From positions 62,001-126,000 of the forward strand of contig NZ_FOAV01000015.1 in assembly GCF_900109745.1 (NCBI RefSeq): a stretch of 64,000 nucleotides of DNA, read 5' to 3'. Made by a program: the position numbers and the translations under genes. The notes below the pieces were generated by a model that was given only the letters and a program-made list of their open reading frames with translations, was not told the origin of the DNA and made no database searches. This document shows, in pieces, positions 38,645 through 46,421 of this stretch. Within the stretch, counting starts at the first letter, position 1; the number at the start of each line of letters is the position of its first letter. Origin of the DNA: Roseateles sp. YR242 (GTDB lineage: Bacteria > Pseudomonadota > Gammaproteobacteria > Burkholderiales > Burkholderiaceae_C).

Positions 38645-39079
38645 TCAGTCCCAGGAACCGATGTCGGCGTCGTTGCCTTCGCCGCCCGGCTTGCCGTCGG
38701 CCCCCAGGCTGTAGACATCGATCTCGCCCTTCAGGCCGGGGCTGTCATATTGATAGGGGTTGCCCCAGGGATCCTTGGGCAGCTTCTCGATATAGATCTT
38801 CCAGTTGCCCGGAACGGTGCCGCTGGTGGGCTTGCTCACCAGGGCACTGAGGCCCTGGTCGCCCGTGGGGTAACGGCCGTTGTCCATCTTGTAGAGCTTG
38901 AGCGCCTGCACCAGCGTGGTCACGTCCTGGCGTGCGGCGGTCTTGCGCGCATCGGCCACGTGGTTCATGACCGCTGGCACCACGACGGCGCCCATCACGG
39001 CCACGATGGTGATGGCGACGATCAGTTCGATCAGCGTAAAGCCGCGGCTGGCGCGGCGCGAAGAAAACTTGCGTTGCAT
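38645..39079 (-). CDS. gspG: Type II secretion major pseudopilin GspG
   Basis: The 144-residue product is the main pseudopilus subunit. The prepilin site is SRG|FTLIELIVAITIVAVMG. The C-terminal half has LPKDPWGNPYQY and the acidic NDADIGSWD, which form the calcium site of the family. It is the first gene of the minus-strand gsp operon, divergent from gspC by 64 bases. Confidence 0.97.
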   Translation of the reverse strand: MQRKFSSRRASRGFTLIELIVAITIVAVMGAVVVPAVMNHVADARKTAARQDVTTLVQALKLYKMDNGRYPTGDQGLSALVSKPTSGTVPGNWKIYIEKLPKDPWGNPYQYDSPGLKGEIDVYSLGADGKPGGEGNDADIGSWD

Positions 39080-39143
39080 GGTTTTGCAATCCTGGCGCTG
39101 GGCTGCCCGTCTGCGGCCCGTTGCGGTGAATCATAATCGGCGC

Positions 39144-39791
39144 ATGCATGCACGTTGGTTAAGCTTCGTGATCTGGGCGCTTCTGGCGGCCAGCCTGGCC
39201 TATTGGTCGCTGATGCTCATGTCCCGCGGGCCTGTGGCGCCGGGGCAGGTGCAGCCGGCGCTCTCGTCAGGCGCCGCTGGCGACTGGACTCGCGTATTCA
39301 CTCAGGAAGCTCCGTCCGCTGCGGTGGAATCGGCGTCTTCGCGCTATCAACTGCTGGGCGTGGTGGCCCCGTCGGCCAACCAGGCTTCCGGTGAAGGCGT
39401 GGCGTTGATCTCCGTCGGCGGGGGTTATGCGCGCCCGTTCCGGGTCGGACAGGTGGTGGATGGTGACATTCAGTTGCTGGAAGTGAGCCGTCGCGAAGTG
39501 GGTCTGGGGCGCGGGAGTGCGGTGTCCATCCGCCTGGCCCTGACGCCAGTGGCGGGCGCTCCGTCGCCTTCGCCCCTGCCAGCCATGCCGGGCCAGCCGC
39601 CGCAGGGCATGCAGCCGCCACCGGGCCAGGGCATGATGCCCCCGGGGACGCTGCCCCCCAACCAGCAAGGTATTTCGCTCAACGCCCCACCAGGCAGCGC
39701 CATGGGGCAGGGCGGCTCGCCGCTGGCCGTGAGCGGCATGTTGCCGTTGGGCGGCCCCCAACAGCCGCCGGACAACGCGGTCACGCATTGA
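39144..39791 (+). CDS. gspC: Type II secretion inner-membrane protein GspC
   Basis: The 215-residue product has a transmembrane helix (about 5-27) and a homology-region domain (about 65-135, RYQLLGVVAPSANQ through VGQVVDGDIQLLEVS) that contacts the secretin N0. The usual PDZ or coiled-coil C-terminus is replaced by a Pro/Gln/Met/Gly-rich tail (about 140-215). It is the only gsp gene on the plus strand. The ATG at 39144 sits within GCATGCATGC. Confidence 0.88.
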   Translation: MHARWLSFVIWALLAASLAYWSLMLMSRGPVAPGQVQPALSSGAAGDWTRVFTQEAPSAAVESASSRYQLLGVVAPSANQASGEGVALISVGGGYARPFRVGQVVDGDIQLLEVSRREVGLGRGSAVSIRLALTPVAGAPSPSPLPAMPGQPPQGMQPPPGQGMMPPGTLPPNQQGISLNAPPGSAMGQGGSPLAVSGMLPLGGPQQPPDNAVTH

Positions 39792-39997
39792 TCGGTGGTT
39801 GCCCGGCCAATGAGCCGGGTTGACCGGGTTGACCCGTGGTGCACCTGTGGTTGACGACCGTATGACCTGGGCCGGGATGCTCCCGGACTGAGGCGCACAC
39901 GCCACGTAGAACGGCGATAGGCGCCATCGTCACCGCTGGTTTCAATTTTGGCCCGGCGTCCGGGCCTGGCGCTCGGCCCGGCTCTGACGCTGGGAAC

Positions 39998-41122
39998 TCA
40001 GCGCTTCGAAGGCAAGCCCGACGATGGGCTGTTGAGTGCTGCAGAGGCACTGGGAGTGGTCCCGGCAGCCTGGGTTTGAAGATCCGTGGGACGACTGTGG
40101 ATCGGGCCGTCGGGGATGTCCTGGACCTCCGTCAACAAGGCGGCGGCACAACGCACCATGGGCCAGGCCAGGGGCGCACCCGTGCCGTCACTGCAGTCCA
40201 TGCCCAACTCCAGCAACGCGGCGGCGTGGAAGAGCGCGAGTGCTTCGTCCAGGCCACGGTGCGTGGTGCTGCGGCAGAAGACGGCGTAGTCCGTCACGGG
40301 GGGCGCAATCAGCGACGCCACCTTGAGCGCAGCGCAGGCGGACATACCGTCCACCAGGATCAGTTGTCGCTTGCTCGCCGCGACCAGCATCGCGCCCACC
40401 ATCACCGCCAGCTCGAATCCACCAAAAGCCGCCAGCACCGCCATCGGCTCCTCCACCTCGCGGTGCCGGGCCTGCGCGCCGTGAAGCACCACCAGCAGGT
40501 GGGTCAGATCTTCTTGCGGCATGTCCGGGCCGGAGATGAGGAAGTCCCGTACAGGCATGTCCATGAGGCGGGAAAGCACCAGGGCGGCCGCCTCCGTGGC
40601 CCCCTGGCCGAGCCCGGCACAGGCCAGCACGTTGCTGCTGAGGTGGTCCGAGATTTCCATACCCACGCGCACACCTGCATGGGCCTGCTCGACCGTCATG
40701 GCCGGACCGACACGGGAATTGCGGGTGCCGTGGGCAATCTTGCGGGCCAGCAATCCGGGTTGTGGGCTCAGCGGTTCCGCAATGCCGCAGTCCACCACGG
40801 TCACATGCATCCCCTGGTTGTTGGCGAAGACGGTGGAGGGCAGCCGGTGCTGCAAGGCCAGCAATGCCTGCTCGCGGGTGGTGCGGCCATTCGGCAGCTT
40901 GACCCCATCGACGGCCAGGCCGTGGTCGCCCGCGAACAGCATGAGCGTGGGCACATCCAGCTCGGGGGTCAGCGTGTTCTGGATCAGGCCCAGGCGGACC
41001 GCCAGTGGTTCCAGCTCCCCCAGCCGTCCGGCAATGGCGCTGCGTTGCTCAAGACGGGCACGCAAGGCGCGCTCAAGCTCCGGGTTCAGCGTGGGCGAGA
41101 TCAGCGACTGGTGGATGGACAT
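39998..41122 (-). CDS. cobT: CobT-family phosphoribosyltransferase, divergent active site
   Basis: The 374-residue product is a member of the nicotinate-nucleotide:dimethylbenzimidazole phosphoribosyltransferase family, which activates the lower ligand of cobalamin. The fold signatures FAGDHGLAVDG, GPAMTVEQAHAGV, VLAAFGGFELAVMVGA, LVDGMSACAALKV and DGTGAPLAWP are present. Normal CobT has LGEGTGA with a catalytic Glu near residue 317; here the matching site reads CSDGTGA, with Asp at 312. The usual GGAAIN and GIGNTT loops are also replaced. Activity and substrate may therefore differ. No other cobalamin gene is nearby. The ATG at 41122 starts the conserved region. Confidence 0.75.
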   Translation of the reverse strand: MSIHQSLISPTLNPELERALRARLEQRSAIAGRLGELEPLAVRLGLIQNTLTPELDVPTLMLFAGDHGLAVDGVKLPNGRTTREQALLALQHRLPSTVFANNQGMHVTVVDCGIAEPLSPQPGLLARKIAHGTRNSRVGPAMTVEQAHAGVRVGMEISDHLSSNVLACAGLGQGATEAAALVLSRLMDMPVRDFLISGPDMPQEDLTHLLVVLHGAQARHREVEEPMAVLAAFGGFELAVMVGAMLVAASKRQLILVDGMSACAALKVASLIAPPVTDYAVFCRSTTHRGLDEALALFHAAALLELGMDCSDGTGAPLAWPMVRCAAALLTEVQDIPDGPIHSRPTDLQTQAAGTTPSASAALNSPSSGLPSKR

Positions 41123-41442
41123 GGTCGGACGCAAAGGAAGCGGCGGGTGTGGCGGTCGTGAGCCGCCATCACAGGGGATCATGCCGGGCGTATTCCGCTC
41201 GCGGTCATGATCGACATTGTGCGGTGGCGCACAATGCTGCTTCCCAGTCAAATGCAGGACGCCCCCTACGTGGGGGTCATGCTGTGCGCCCCTCGTCCGT
41301 GGACGTGGTGGCGACCCGACGCTCCTAGGGTGACCCCTAGGGAACATCGGCCGCGAGGAGTCATGCGGCGGTCCCCTGGTACGCGTCTTGAGGGCTCGCA
41401 GGCGCGATGCAGCGCTTCGTCAACCGAGGGGGCAACGCAGCA
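41123..41442. promoter_or_regulatory. Upstream region of cobT with inverted repeats
   Basis: No gene is supported in these 320 bases. Three inverted repeats stand out: CATTGTGCG-GTGG-CGCACAATG (41215-41236, 9-bp perfect arms), CCCCCTACGTGGGGG (about 41262-41276) and CCTAGGGT-g-ACCCCTAGG (about 41325-41341). The last two share a CCCCTA core with inverted partners, as expected for dimeric regulators. No convincing B12-box was seen. Confidence 0.45.
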
Positions 41443-43017
41443 TCAACGCAGAAACAGCCGGTAGACCGGGTTGTCCGTCTCCTCGGTCCACGGGTAGTTG
41501 AGTTGCTCGGCGAACGCCGTGAAGGCCTTGGCGTCTCCCTTGGGGACCTGAAGACCCACGAGGATGCGGCCGTAGTCCGCGCCCTGGTTGCGGTAGTGGA
41601 AGAGGCTGATGTTCCAGTCCGGATGCAGGTTGGACAGGAAGCGCATCAGGGCGCCAGGCCGCTCAGGGAAGACGAAACGGAACAGTCGCTCGTTTTCGGC
41701 CAGTTCGGTGCGGCCGCCCACCATGTGGCGGACATGCTGCTTGGCCAGTTCGTCGTCGGTGAGGTTGACCGTCGGGAAGCGATGCTTCTCAAACTGCCGG
41801 GCCAGCTTCTCCGCCTCCTCGCGCTTGCTGATGCTCAGGCCGACAAAAACGTGGGCCAGCTTCTGGTCGGAGATGCGGTAGTTGAATTCGGTGACGCTGC
41901 GGGGGCCGATGAGTTCGCAGAAGCGGCGGAAGCTGCCGCGTTCCTCGGGGATGGTCACCGCAAACAGGGCTTCGCGTTCTTCGCCCACCTCCGCCCGTTC
42001 CGCGACGAAGCGCAGTCGGTCGAAGTTCATGTTGGCGCCGCAGGTGATGGCAATGAAGGTCTGGCCCTTCAGGCCGTGCTGGGCCGCGTATTGCTTGATG
42101 GCCGCCACGCCCAGGCCGCCTGCGGGTTCCAGAATGCTGCGGGTGTCCACAAAGACATCCTTGATGGCGGCGCAGACGGCGTCGGTGTCCACCACCACGT
42201 AGTCATCCACCAGTTCCCGGCAGATGCGGAAGGTTTCCTCGCCCACCAGCTTGACGGCGGTGCCGTCAGAGAAGAGGCCGACATCGGAGAGCGTCACACG
42301 CTTGCCGGCCTTGATCGAACGCACCATGGCGTCCGAATCTCGGGTCTGAACTCCAATGACCTTGATGTCCGGACGCACGGCCTTGATGTAGGCCGCCACG
42401 CCGGAGATCAGGCCGCCGCCGCCAATGGCACAGAAGATGGCGTCTATCGGGCCCGGATGCTGGCGCAGCACCTCCATGGCGATGGTGCCCTGGCCGGCAA
42501 TGACGTCGGGGTCGTCAAACGGATGGACAAAGGTCAGGCCGTGCTCGCGCTCCAGCGTCAGGGCGTGGTCATAGGCGTCGGTGAAGGATTCCCCCACCTG
42601 CACGACCTCACCGCCCAATGCCTTGACGGCCTCGACTTTTACGCGCGGGGTGGTCACCGGCATCACGATGACGGCGCGGCAACCGAGTTTGCGGGCTGAT
42701 AAAGCAACACCCTGGGCATGATTTCCGGCGGAGGCGCAAATCACCCCTTTGTGGAGTTGCTCGGCCGTCAATTGCGCCATTTTGTTATAGGCACCGCGCA
42801 GCTTGAAGCTGAATACCGGTTGCTGGTCCTCGCGTTTGAGCCAGACCTTGTTGCTAATTCGCTTGGAGAGATCCGGGGAGAAGTCCAGTGAGGTTTCTTG
42901 TGCCACCTCATATACCCGTGCATTCAAAATACGCTGCAGATAGCTTTGATCTGCAGGTAATAGCGCCGGATGGCGTGTGGATGTGGACTTGCGCGGGGCG
43001 CGCCGTGGGCCGGCCAT
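41443..43017 (-). CDS. ilvA: Threonine ammonia-lyase, biosynthetic
   Basis: The 524-residue product deaminates threonine to 2-oxobutanoate, the first step to isoleucine. The PLP lysine is K72 in FSFKLRGA, the phosphate-binding loop is SAGNHAQG, and the C-terminal glycine loop is CAIGGGGLISG. Two ACT-like regulatory domains (about 345-425 and 440-520) mark the isoleucine-inhibited anabolic form. GGAGGGAATTCA precedes the start. The first ~18 residues are basic and not conserved. Confidence 0.97.
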   Translation of the reverse strand: MAGPRRAPRKSTSTRHPALLPADQSYLQRILNARVYEVAQETSLDFSPDLSKRISNKVWLKREDQQPVFSFKLRGAYNKMAQLTAEQLHKGVICASAGNHAQGVALSARKLGCRAVIVMPVTTPRVKVEAVKALGGEVVQVGESFTDAYDHALTLEREHGLTFVHPFDDPDVIAGQGTIAMEVLRQHPGPIDAIFCAIGGGGLISGVAAYIKAVRPDIKVIGVQTRDSDAMVRSIKAGKRVTLSDVGLFSDGTAVKLVGEETFRICRELVDDYVVVDTDAVCAAIKDVFVDTRSILEPAGGLGVAAIKQYAAQHGLKGQTFIAITCGANMNFDRLRFVAERAEVGEEREALFAVTIPEERGSFRRFCELIGPRSVTEFNYRISDQKLAHVFVGLSISKREEAEKLARQFEKHRFPTVNLTDDELAKQHVRHMVGGRTELAENERLFRFVFPERPGALMRFLSNLHPDWNISLFHYRNQGADYGRILVGLQVPKGDAKAFTAFAEQLNYPWTEETDNPVYRLFLR

Positions 43018-43229
43018 TGAATTCCCTCCATGCCGCTAAAGGGCGGCCGATGATGATAAGCCGTGGTTTGTTCAGGGCTGTGGGTAGCGCGAGTGCTGGG
43101 GAGGGAAAGGTTTCGCCGTTGAAGGAGGGCGGGTTGCCTCGGGTGCCGCGACTCGGGGCGGATATCGGACACTGGGCGCCCGCCCTACACGCCGAGGCGA
43201 TGGACCGCCGGCGAAGCGCGCGATGGACG
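43018..43229 (-). promoter_or_regulatory. ilvA proximal upstream region
   Basis: The stretch between the upstream terminator and ilvA holds TTATCATCATC (minus strand, near 43048-43058), a plausible -10 for a local ilvA promoter, and the GGAGG ribosome-binding site. No clear -35 is visible. Together with 43230-43525 it forms a 508-base gap without protein genes. Confidence 0.4.
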
Positions 43230-43262
43230 AAAAAAAGCCCGAGGCCTTGGGAGCCTCGGGCT
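43230..43262 (-). terminator. Intrinsic terminator upstream of ilvA
   Basis: On the minus strand AGCCCGAGGC and GCCTCGGGCT form a perfect 10-bp stem with a 7-base loop, followed by seven T residues. It is oriented towards ilvA and lies 213 bases before its start. Confidence 0.85.
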
Positions 43263-43399
43263 GAATCCACCATGGAGGCGGTGGAGGAGACAAACGGTGC
43301 GGACGCTGTGTACGGCAGGGCTTGAGGTCCTCCAATGATGACCTCACGTGAGGCCTTCAGGGACAAGCACGGTACCGGTACGGGTAGCGCTATCGCATG
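43230..43399 (-). ncRNA. Candidate small RNA or attenuated leader upstream of ilvA
   Basis: A promoter-like pair (43406-43434) faces this stretch and an intrinsic terminator ends it, which predicts an RNA of about 170 nt. It includes the perfect palindrome CCTCACGTGAGG, a GAGGTC/GACCTC hairpin exposing GGAGG, and a C-rich single-stranded CTCCTCCACCGCCTCC that could pair with Shine-Dalgarno sequences. No good leader peptide was found, so a trans-acting RNA is at least as likely as an ilvA attenuator. Confidence 0.45.
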
Positions 43400-43405
43400 C
43401 CTAGA

Positions 43406-43434
43406 ATTCTAGGGCGGAGCATGTTGCGCTGCAA
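43406..43434 (-). promoter_or_regulatory. Sigma-70 promoter upstream of ilvA
   Basis: On the minus strand TTGCAG (43429-43434) and TAGAAT (43406-43411) are separated by exactly 17 bases, close to consensus. Transcription would start near 43399. Confidence 0.65.
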
Positions 43435-43525
43435 TATTTTTTCTATGACTTATCGTTGGAGACAGGTCTCTAATGAGCAATATCACCGGCCCTTGTGCGG
43501 TCTGTGATGCGACGAGGAACAAGGG

Positions 43526-43948
43526 ATGGAATGCACGATCGACTGGATGGGCAAGGACGGCATGAGCTTTGCGGCCACCACAGGCAGTGGGCACCTGGTG
43601 ACCATGGACGGTGCACCGGATGGCGGCGGGCGCAACCTGGCTCCACGTCCGATGGAGATGGTGCTGCTGGGCACCGGCGGATGTACGGCCTATGACGTGG
43701 TGCTCATCCTCAAGCGCGGACGACACGATGTGCGCAATTGCCGGGTGCAATTGAAGGCTGACCGGGCGGACAGCGACCCGAAGGTGTTCACCCGCATCCA
43801 CATGCACTTCATCGTGGAGGGGCGAGACCTGGCCCTGCCGGTGGTGGAGCGTGCGGTGAAGCTCTCTCACGAGAAGTACTGCTCGGCCAGCATCATGTTG
43901 GCCAAGACTGCCGAAATCACCACCTCAGTGGAACTGGTGGAAGTCTGA
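43526..43948 (+). CDS. OsmC-family peroxiredoxin-like protein
   Basis: The 140-residue product is an OsmC/Ohr-fold protein with two conserved cysteines, C53 in LGTGGCTAYD and C119 in HEKYCSASIML, the pair used for thiol peroxidase activity. It most resembles the short YhfA-like OsmC subgroup rather than Ohr. The start follows GAGGAACAAGG. It stands alone, divergent from the ilvA side and convergent with coq7. Confidence 0.88.
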   Translation: MECTIDWMGKDGMSFAATTGSGHLVTMDGAPDGGGRNLAPRPMEMVLLGTGGCTAYDVVLILKRGRHDVRNCRVQLKADRADSDPKVFTRIHMHFIVEGRDLALPVVERAVKLSHEKYCSASIMLAKTAEITTSVELVEV

Positions 43949-44013
43949 GACCTGCTCCCCATGCCTTGGCCCAGGGGGGGGAGGGCGGTCAATGAAAGCA
44001 GCCGCCACGCGCT

Positions 44014-44035
44014 TCTATCTATATGTGTAGATAGA
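44014..44035. repeat. AT-rich inverted repeat between osmC and coq7
   Basis: TCTATCTA (44014-44021) and TAGATAGA (44028-44035) are perfect 8-bp arms around TATGTG. It is strikingly AT-rich for this genome and lies between convergent genes, so a weak bidirectional transcription end is the simplest reading. Confidence 0.5.
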
Positions 44036-44041
44036 TGGCAT

Positions 44042-44806
44042 TCAAATCCGATGGGCGGCGGTTGTCATCACCTTGGCGGCCATTCGCATCAGGCCTTTCA
44101 CAGGAGCAGGCAGGTCGACCGCTCCGCGGGCACGGGCATCTTCGGCATGCTGCACCTCTTCGTCCCTCATCTGCGCGACGATGGCCCGGGAGCTGTGATC
44201 CCCAGCCGGCAGGCGGGACAGGTGATTGTTCAGGTGGGCCTCCACCTGGCGCTCAGTCTCCACCACAAAGCCCAGGCTCACCTTGTCGCCCACCAGGCCG
44301 GCGACTGTGCCAATGGCAAACGCCCCCCCGTACCACAGCGGGTTGAGCAGGCTGGGTCGGTCGTTCAGCTCGCGCAGGCGCTGCGCAGTCCAGGCCAAAT
44401 GATCCAGTTCCTCCTGGGCGGCATGTTCCAGGTGCTGGCGCAGCGCCTCGTCCTTGGTGGTCAATGCCTGCGCCCTGTACAGGGCCTGGGCGCAAATCTC
44501 GCCGACATGATTGACACGCATCAGCGCAGCGGCTTCGCGGCGCTGCTGTTCGTCCAGGGGTGCATCGGCAAACTGCCCTTGTGGGGTAGGGCGCGACATG
44601 GGGGCGACGCCGGCCAATGTTTTCAGACTGTGGTCCAGTGTGGATATCCACGCATCCAGCCGAGTGAGTTGTCGGGGTGTGGAACGACCAGCGGAAAACG
44701 AGGCGCCGGGGCGAACTTCACTGGCCGTTGGCGTGCCGGTGAAAGTGCCGGCCTGTGTGTCTGTACTAACGCCAGCGTTGATGTCAGTGCGGGTAGAAGC
44801 AGTCAT
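44042..44806 (-). CDS. coq7: 2-polyprenyl-3-methyl-6-methoxy-benzoquinol hydroxylase Coq7
   Basis: The 254-residue product is the di-iron monooxygenase of ubiquinone synthesis. Iron ligands are visible in two ferritin-like repeats: [16 protein letters not shown] with EELDHL, and [13 protein letters not shown] with [12 protein letters not shown]. The first ~45 residues are a Thr/Ser/Ala-rich extension not usual in Coq7, which is normally about 210 residues; no better downstream start is visible. It converges with the OsmC gene. Confidence 0.94.
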   Translation of the reverse strand: MTASTRTDINAGVSTDTQAGTFTGTPTASEVRPGASFSAGRSTPRQLTRLDAWISTLDHSLKTLAGVAPMSRPTPQGQFADAPLDEQQRREAAALMRVNHVGEICAQALYRAQALTTKDEALRQHLEHAAQEELDHLAWTAQRLRELNDRPSLLNPLWYGGAFAIGTVAGLVGDKVSLGFVVETERQVEAHLNNHLSRLPAGDHSSRAIVAQMRDEEVQHAEDARARGAVDLPAPVKGLMRMAAKVMTTAAHRI

Positions 44807-45077
44807 CTTGTGCGCCTGGTCATGCAGTGAAGGGCAGTTTAGGGGCATGCGACATACCCGCTTCGAAGGGGCGGCTTCGCATTTGTGCGAATGGGTGATG
44901 ACACATTTTTTAATCGCCTACGCGTTGCTTGCATCCAACGAAATCAGGACTTTTCCGGGGAGGTTGCTGGTCAGGCCCGATCGGACCTGTTGCAATACGG
45001 CACAGCTTCATTGCAGGAGCTTGGTTTGAGGAGACCCCGGTGGGCCCCGAACCTCATTGAAGATCTAGGAGTCTCTA

Positions 45078-46118
45078 ATGAAGAAATCTCTCGTCGCGCT
45101 GGCTGTGCTGGCTGGCTTCGCCGGTGCCGCTTCCGCTCAATCGTCCGTGACCCTGTTCGGCGTCATTGACGTCGCCGCTCGGTACACCAAGGGCAATGGC
45201 AACAACGTCAAGCAACTGACCAACGACGGCAGCAGCTCCAGCCGTTTCGGCGTCCGTGGCGTTGAAGATCTGGGCGGTGGCCTGAAGGCTGGCTTCTGGC
45301 TGGAAAGCGCCCTGTCGGCTGACAACGGCACGGCCGGTGACACCTCCACCACCCCCAACAAGTTCTGGAACCGTCGTGCTTCCGTGAGCCTGATGGGTGA
45401 CTTCGGTGAAGTCCGCCTGGGCCGGGGCAAGACCTCGACCCGTCTGGTCGTAGACGACTTCGACGTCTACAGCACCACTGGTCTGGGCGACGTGACCCGC
45501 GTGTACAACACGCTGGGCAGCGGCACGCTGACCATCAACCGTGCTGACAACCTGGCTCAGTACTTCCTGCCGGGCGACCTGGGCGGTGCCTATGGTTCGT
45601 TCGACGTCGCTGCTGGCGAAGGTACCGTGGGTGCCAAGTCCTACGGCGGCCGTCTGGGCTGGAAGGACAGCGCCATCAACGTGGCCGCTGGTTACCAATC
45701 CACCGAAGCTGCTGGCGGTGCCAAGTTCAAGCAACTGTCCCTGGGCGGTAGCTATGACGTGGCCGGCGTGGTCAAGGTCAGCGGCCTGTGGAGCCAGCTG
45801 AAGTTCAATGCCTTCAAGCAGAACATCTACACCATTGGTGCCGTGGCCCAAGTGACCTCCGCCGGTTCGGTGCTGGCCCAGTTCAGCGATGCTGAAACCA
45901 ATTCGTCGGCTGACCTGAGCAACACCGCTGCCGGTGATGCCAAGTTCTACACCGTGGGCTACCTGCACAACCTGTCGAAGCGCACGTCGGTGTACACCAC
46001 CGCTTCGCTGATCGACAACAGCGGCCGTTCGATCTTCCGCGTGCAAGGCAACGCCGTTGTTCCCACCCGCGGCGGCAAGTCCGGTGGCTTCGACGTCGGT
46101 ATCAAGCACAGCTTCTAA
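45078..46118 (+). CDS. Outer-membrane porin, Burkholderiales type
   Basis: The 346-residue product has a signal peptide (1-20, GAASA|QSSVTLFGVID) and the 16-strand general porin pattern: LFGVIDVAARY, SRFGVRGVEDLGGGLKAGFWLES, GEVRLGRGKTSTR. It ends in phenylalanine (IKHSF), the BAM signal. Codon bias is strong, typical of an abundant protein. AGGAGTCTCTA precedes the ATG; a terminator follows. A second, different porin lies 303 bases downstream. Confidence 0.95.
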   Translation: MKKSLVALAVLAGFAGAASAQSSVTLFGVIDVAARYTKGNGNNVKQLTNDGSSSSRFGVRGVEDLGGGLKAGFWLESALSADNGTAGDTSTTPNKFWNRRASVSLMGDFGEVRLGRGKTSTRLVVDDFDVYSTTGLGDVTRVYNTLGSGTLTINRADNLAQYFLPGDLGGAYGSFDVAAGEGTVGAKSYGGRLGWKDSAINVAAGYQSTEAAGGAKFKQLSLGGSYDVAGVVKVSGLWSQLKFNAFKQNIYTIGAVAQVTSAGSVLAQFSDAETNSSADLSNTAAGDAKFYTVGYLHNLSKRTSVYTTASLIDNSGRSIFRVQGNAVVPTRGGKSGGFDVGIKHSF

Positions 46119-46143
46119 TCCCTCCCGGATTAGCACTCGTGCA

Positions 46144-46172
46144 AAAGCCGCCCTTCGGGGCGGCTTTTTTTC
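46144..46172 (+). terminator. Terminator of first porin gene
   Basis: AAAAGCCGCC (46144-46153) pairs with GGCGGCTTTT (46160-46169), with a TTCG-type loop and seven T residues. Confidence 0.92.
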
Positions 46173-46421
46173 GTCCCTACGGAATGCAACAGCACCAGCA
46201 GGGGGGCAAACCGGGTGTTCGGGAGAACGGTGAAACCGCTTCCACCTCACCTTCATATCTGCATTCCTTTGGTGCAAATACGCACCTAACAAGGGCGTAA
46301 ATGTCTCCAATTTGACAGGGTAAGTGCGTGTGGGCGATCTGCAACGCGAACGATCTTCAGTTCGAACGTTCCCGCAGAATCGATCACGGCGAACGACCAC
46401 ATCAAACAAAGGAGACATCGC
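46173..46421 (+). promoter_or_regulatory. Upstream region of second porin
   Basis: A perfect TTGACA (46312-46317) is a -35 candidate, but no good -10 stands 16-18 bases downstream. AAAGGAGACATCGC before 46422 is the ribosome-binding site. No gene is supported here. Confidence 0.4.

Noticed and set aside
41123-41442. Cobalamin riboswitch upstream of cobT
   Set aside because: TGACTGGGAAG on the minus strand recalls part of the element, but no B12-box or correct ordering of conserved segments was found.
43264-43399. Branched-chain or Trp leader peptide for ilvA attenuation
   Set aside because: GTG-CTT-GTC...TGA gives only a few Val/Leu codons and no ribosome-binding site. The TGG-TGG codons before the terminator have no start codon with a good ribosome-binding site.
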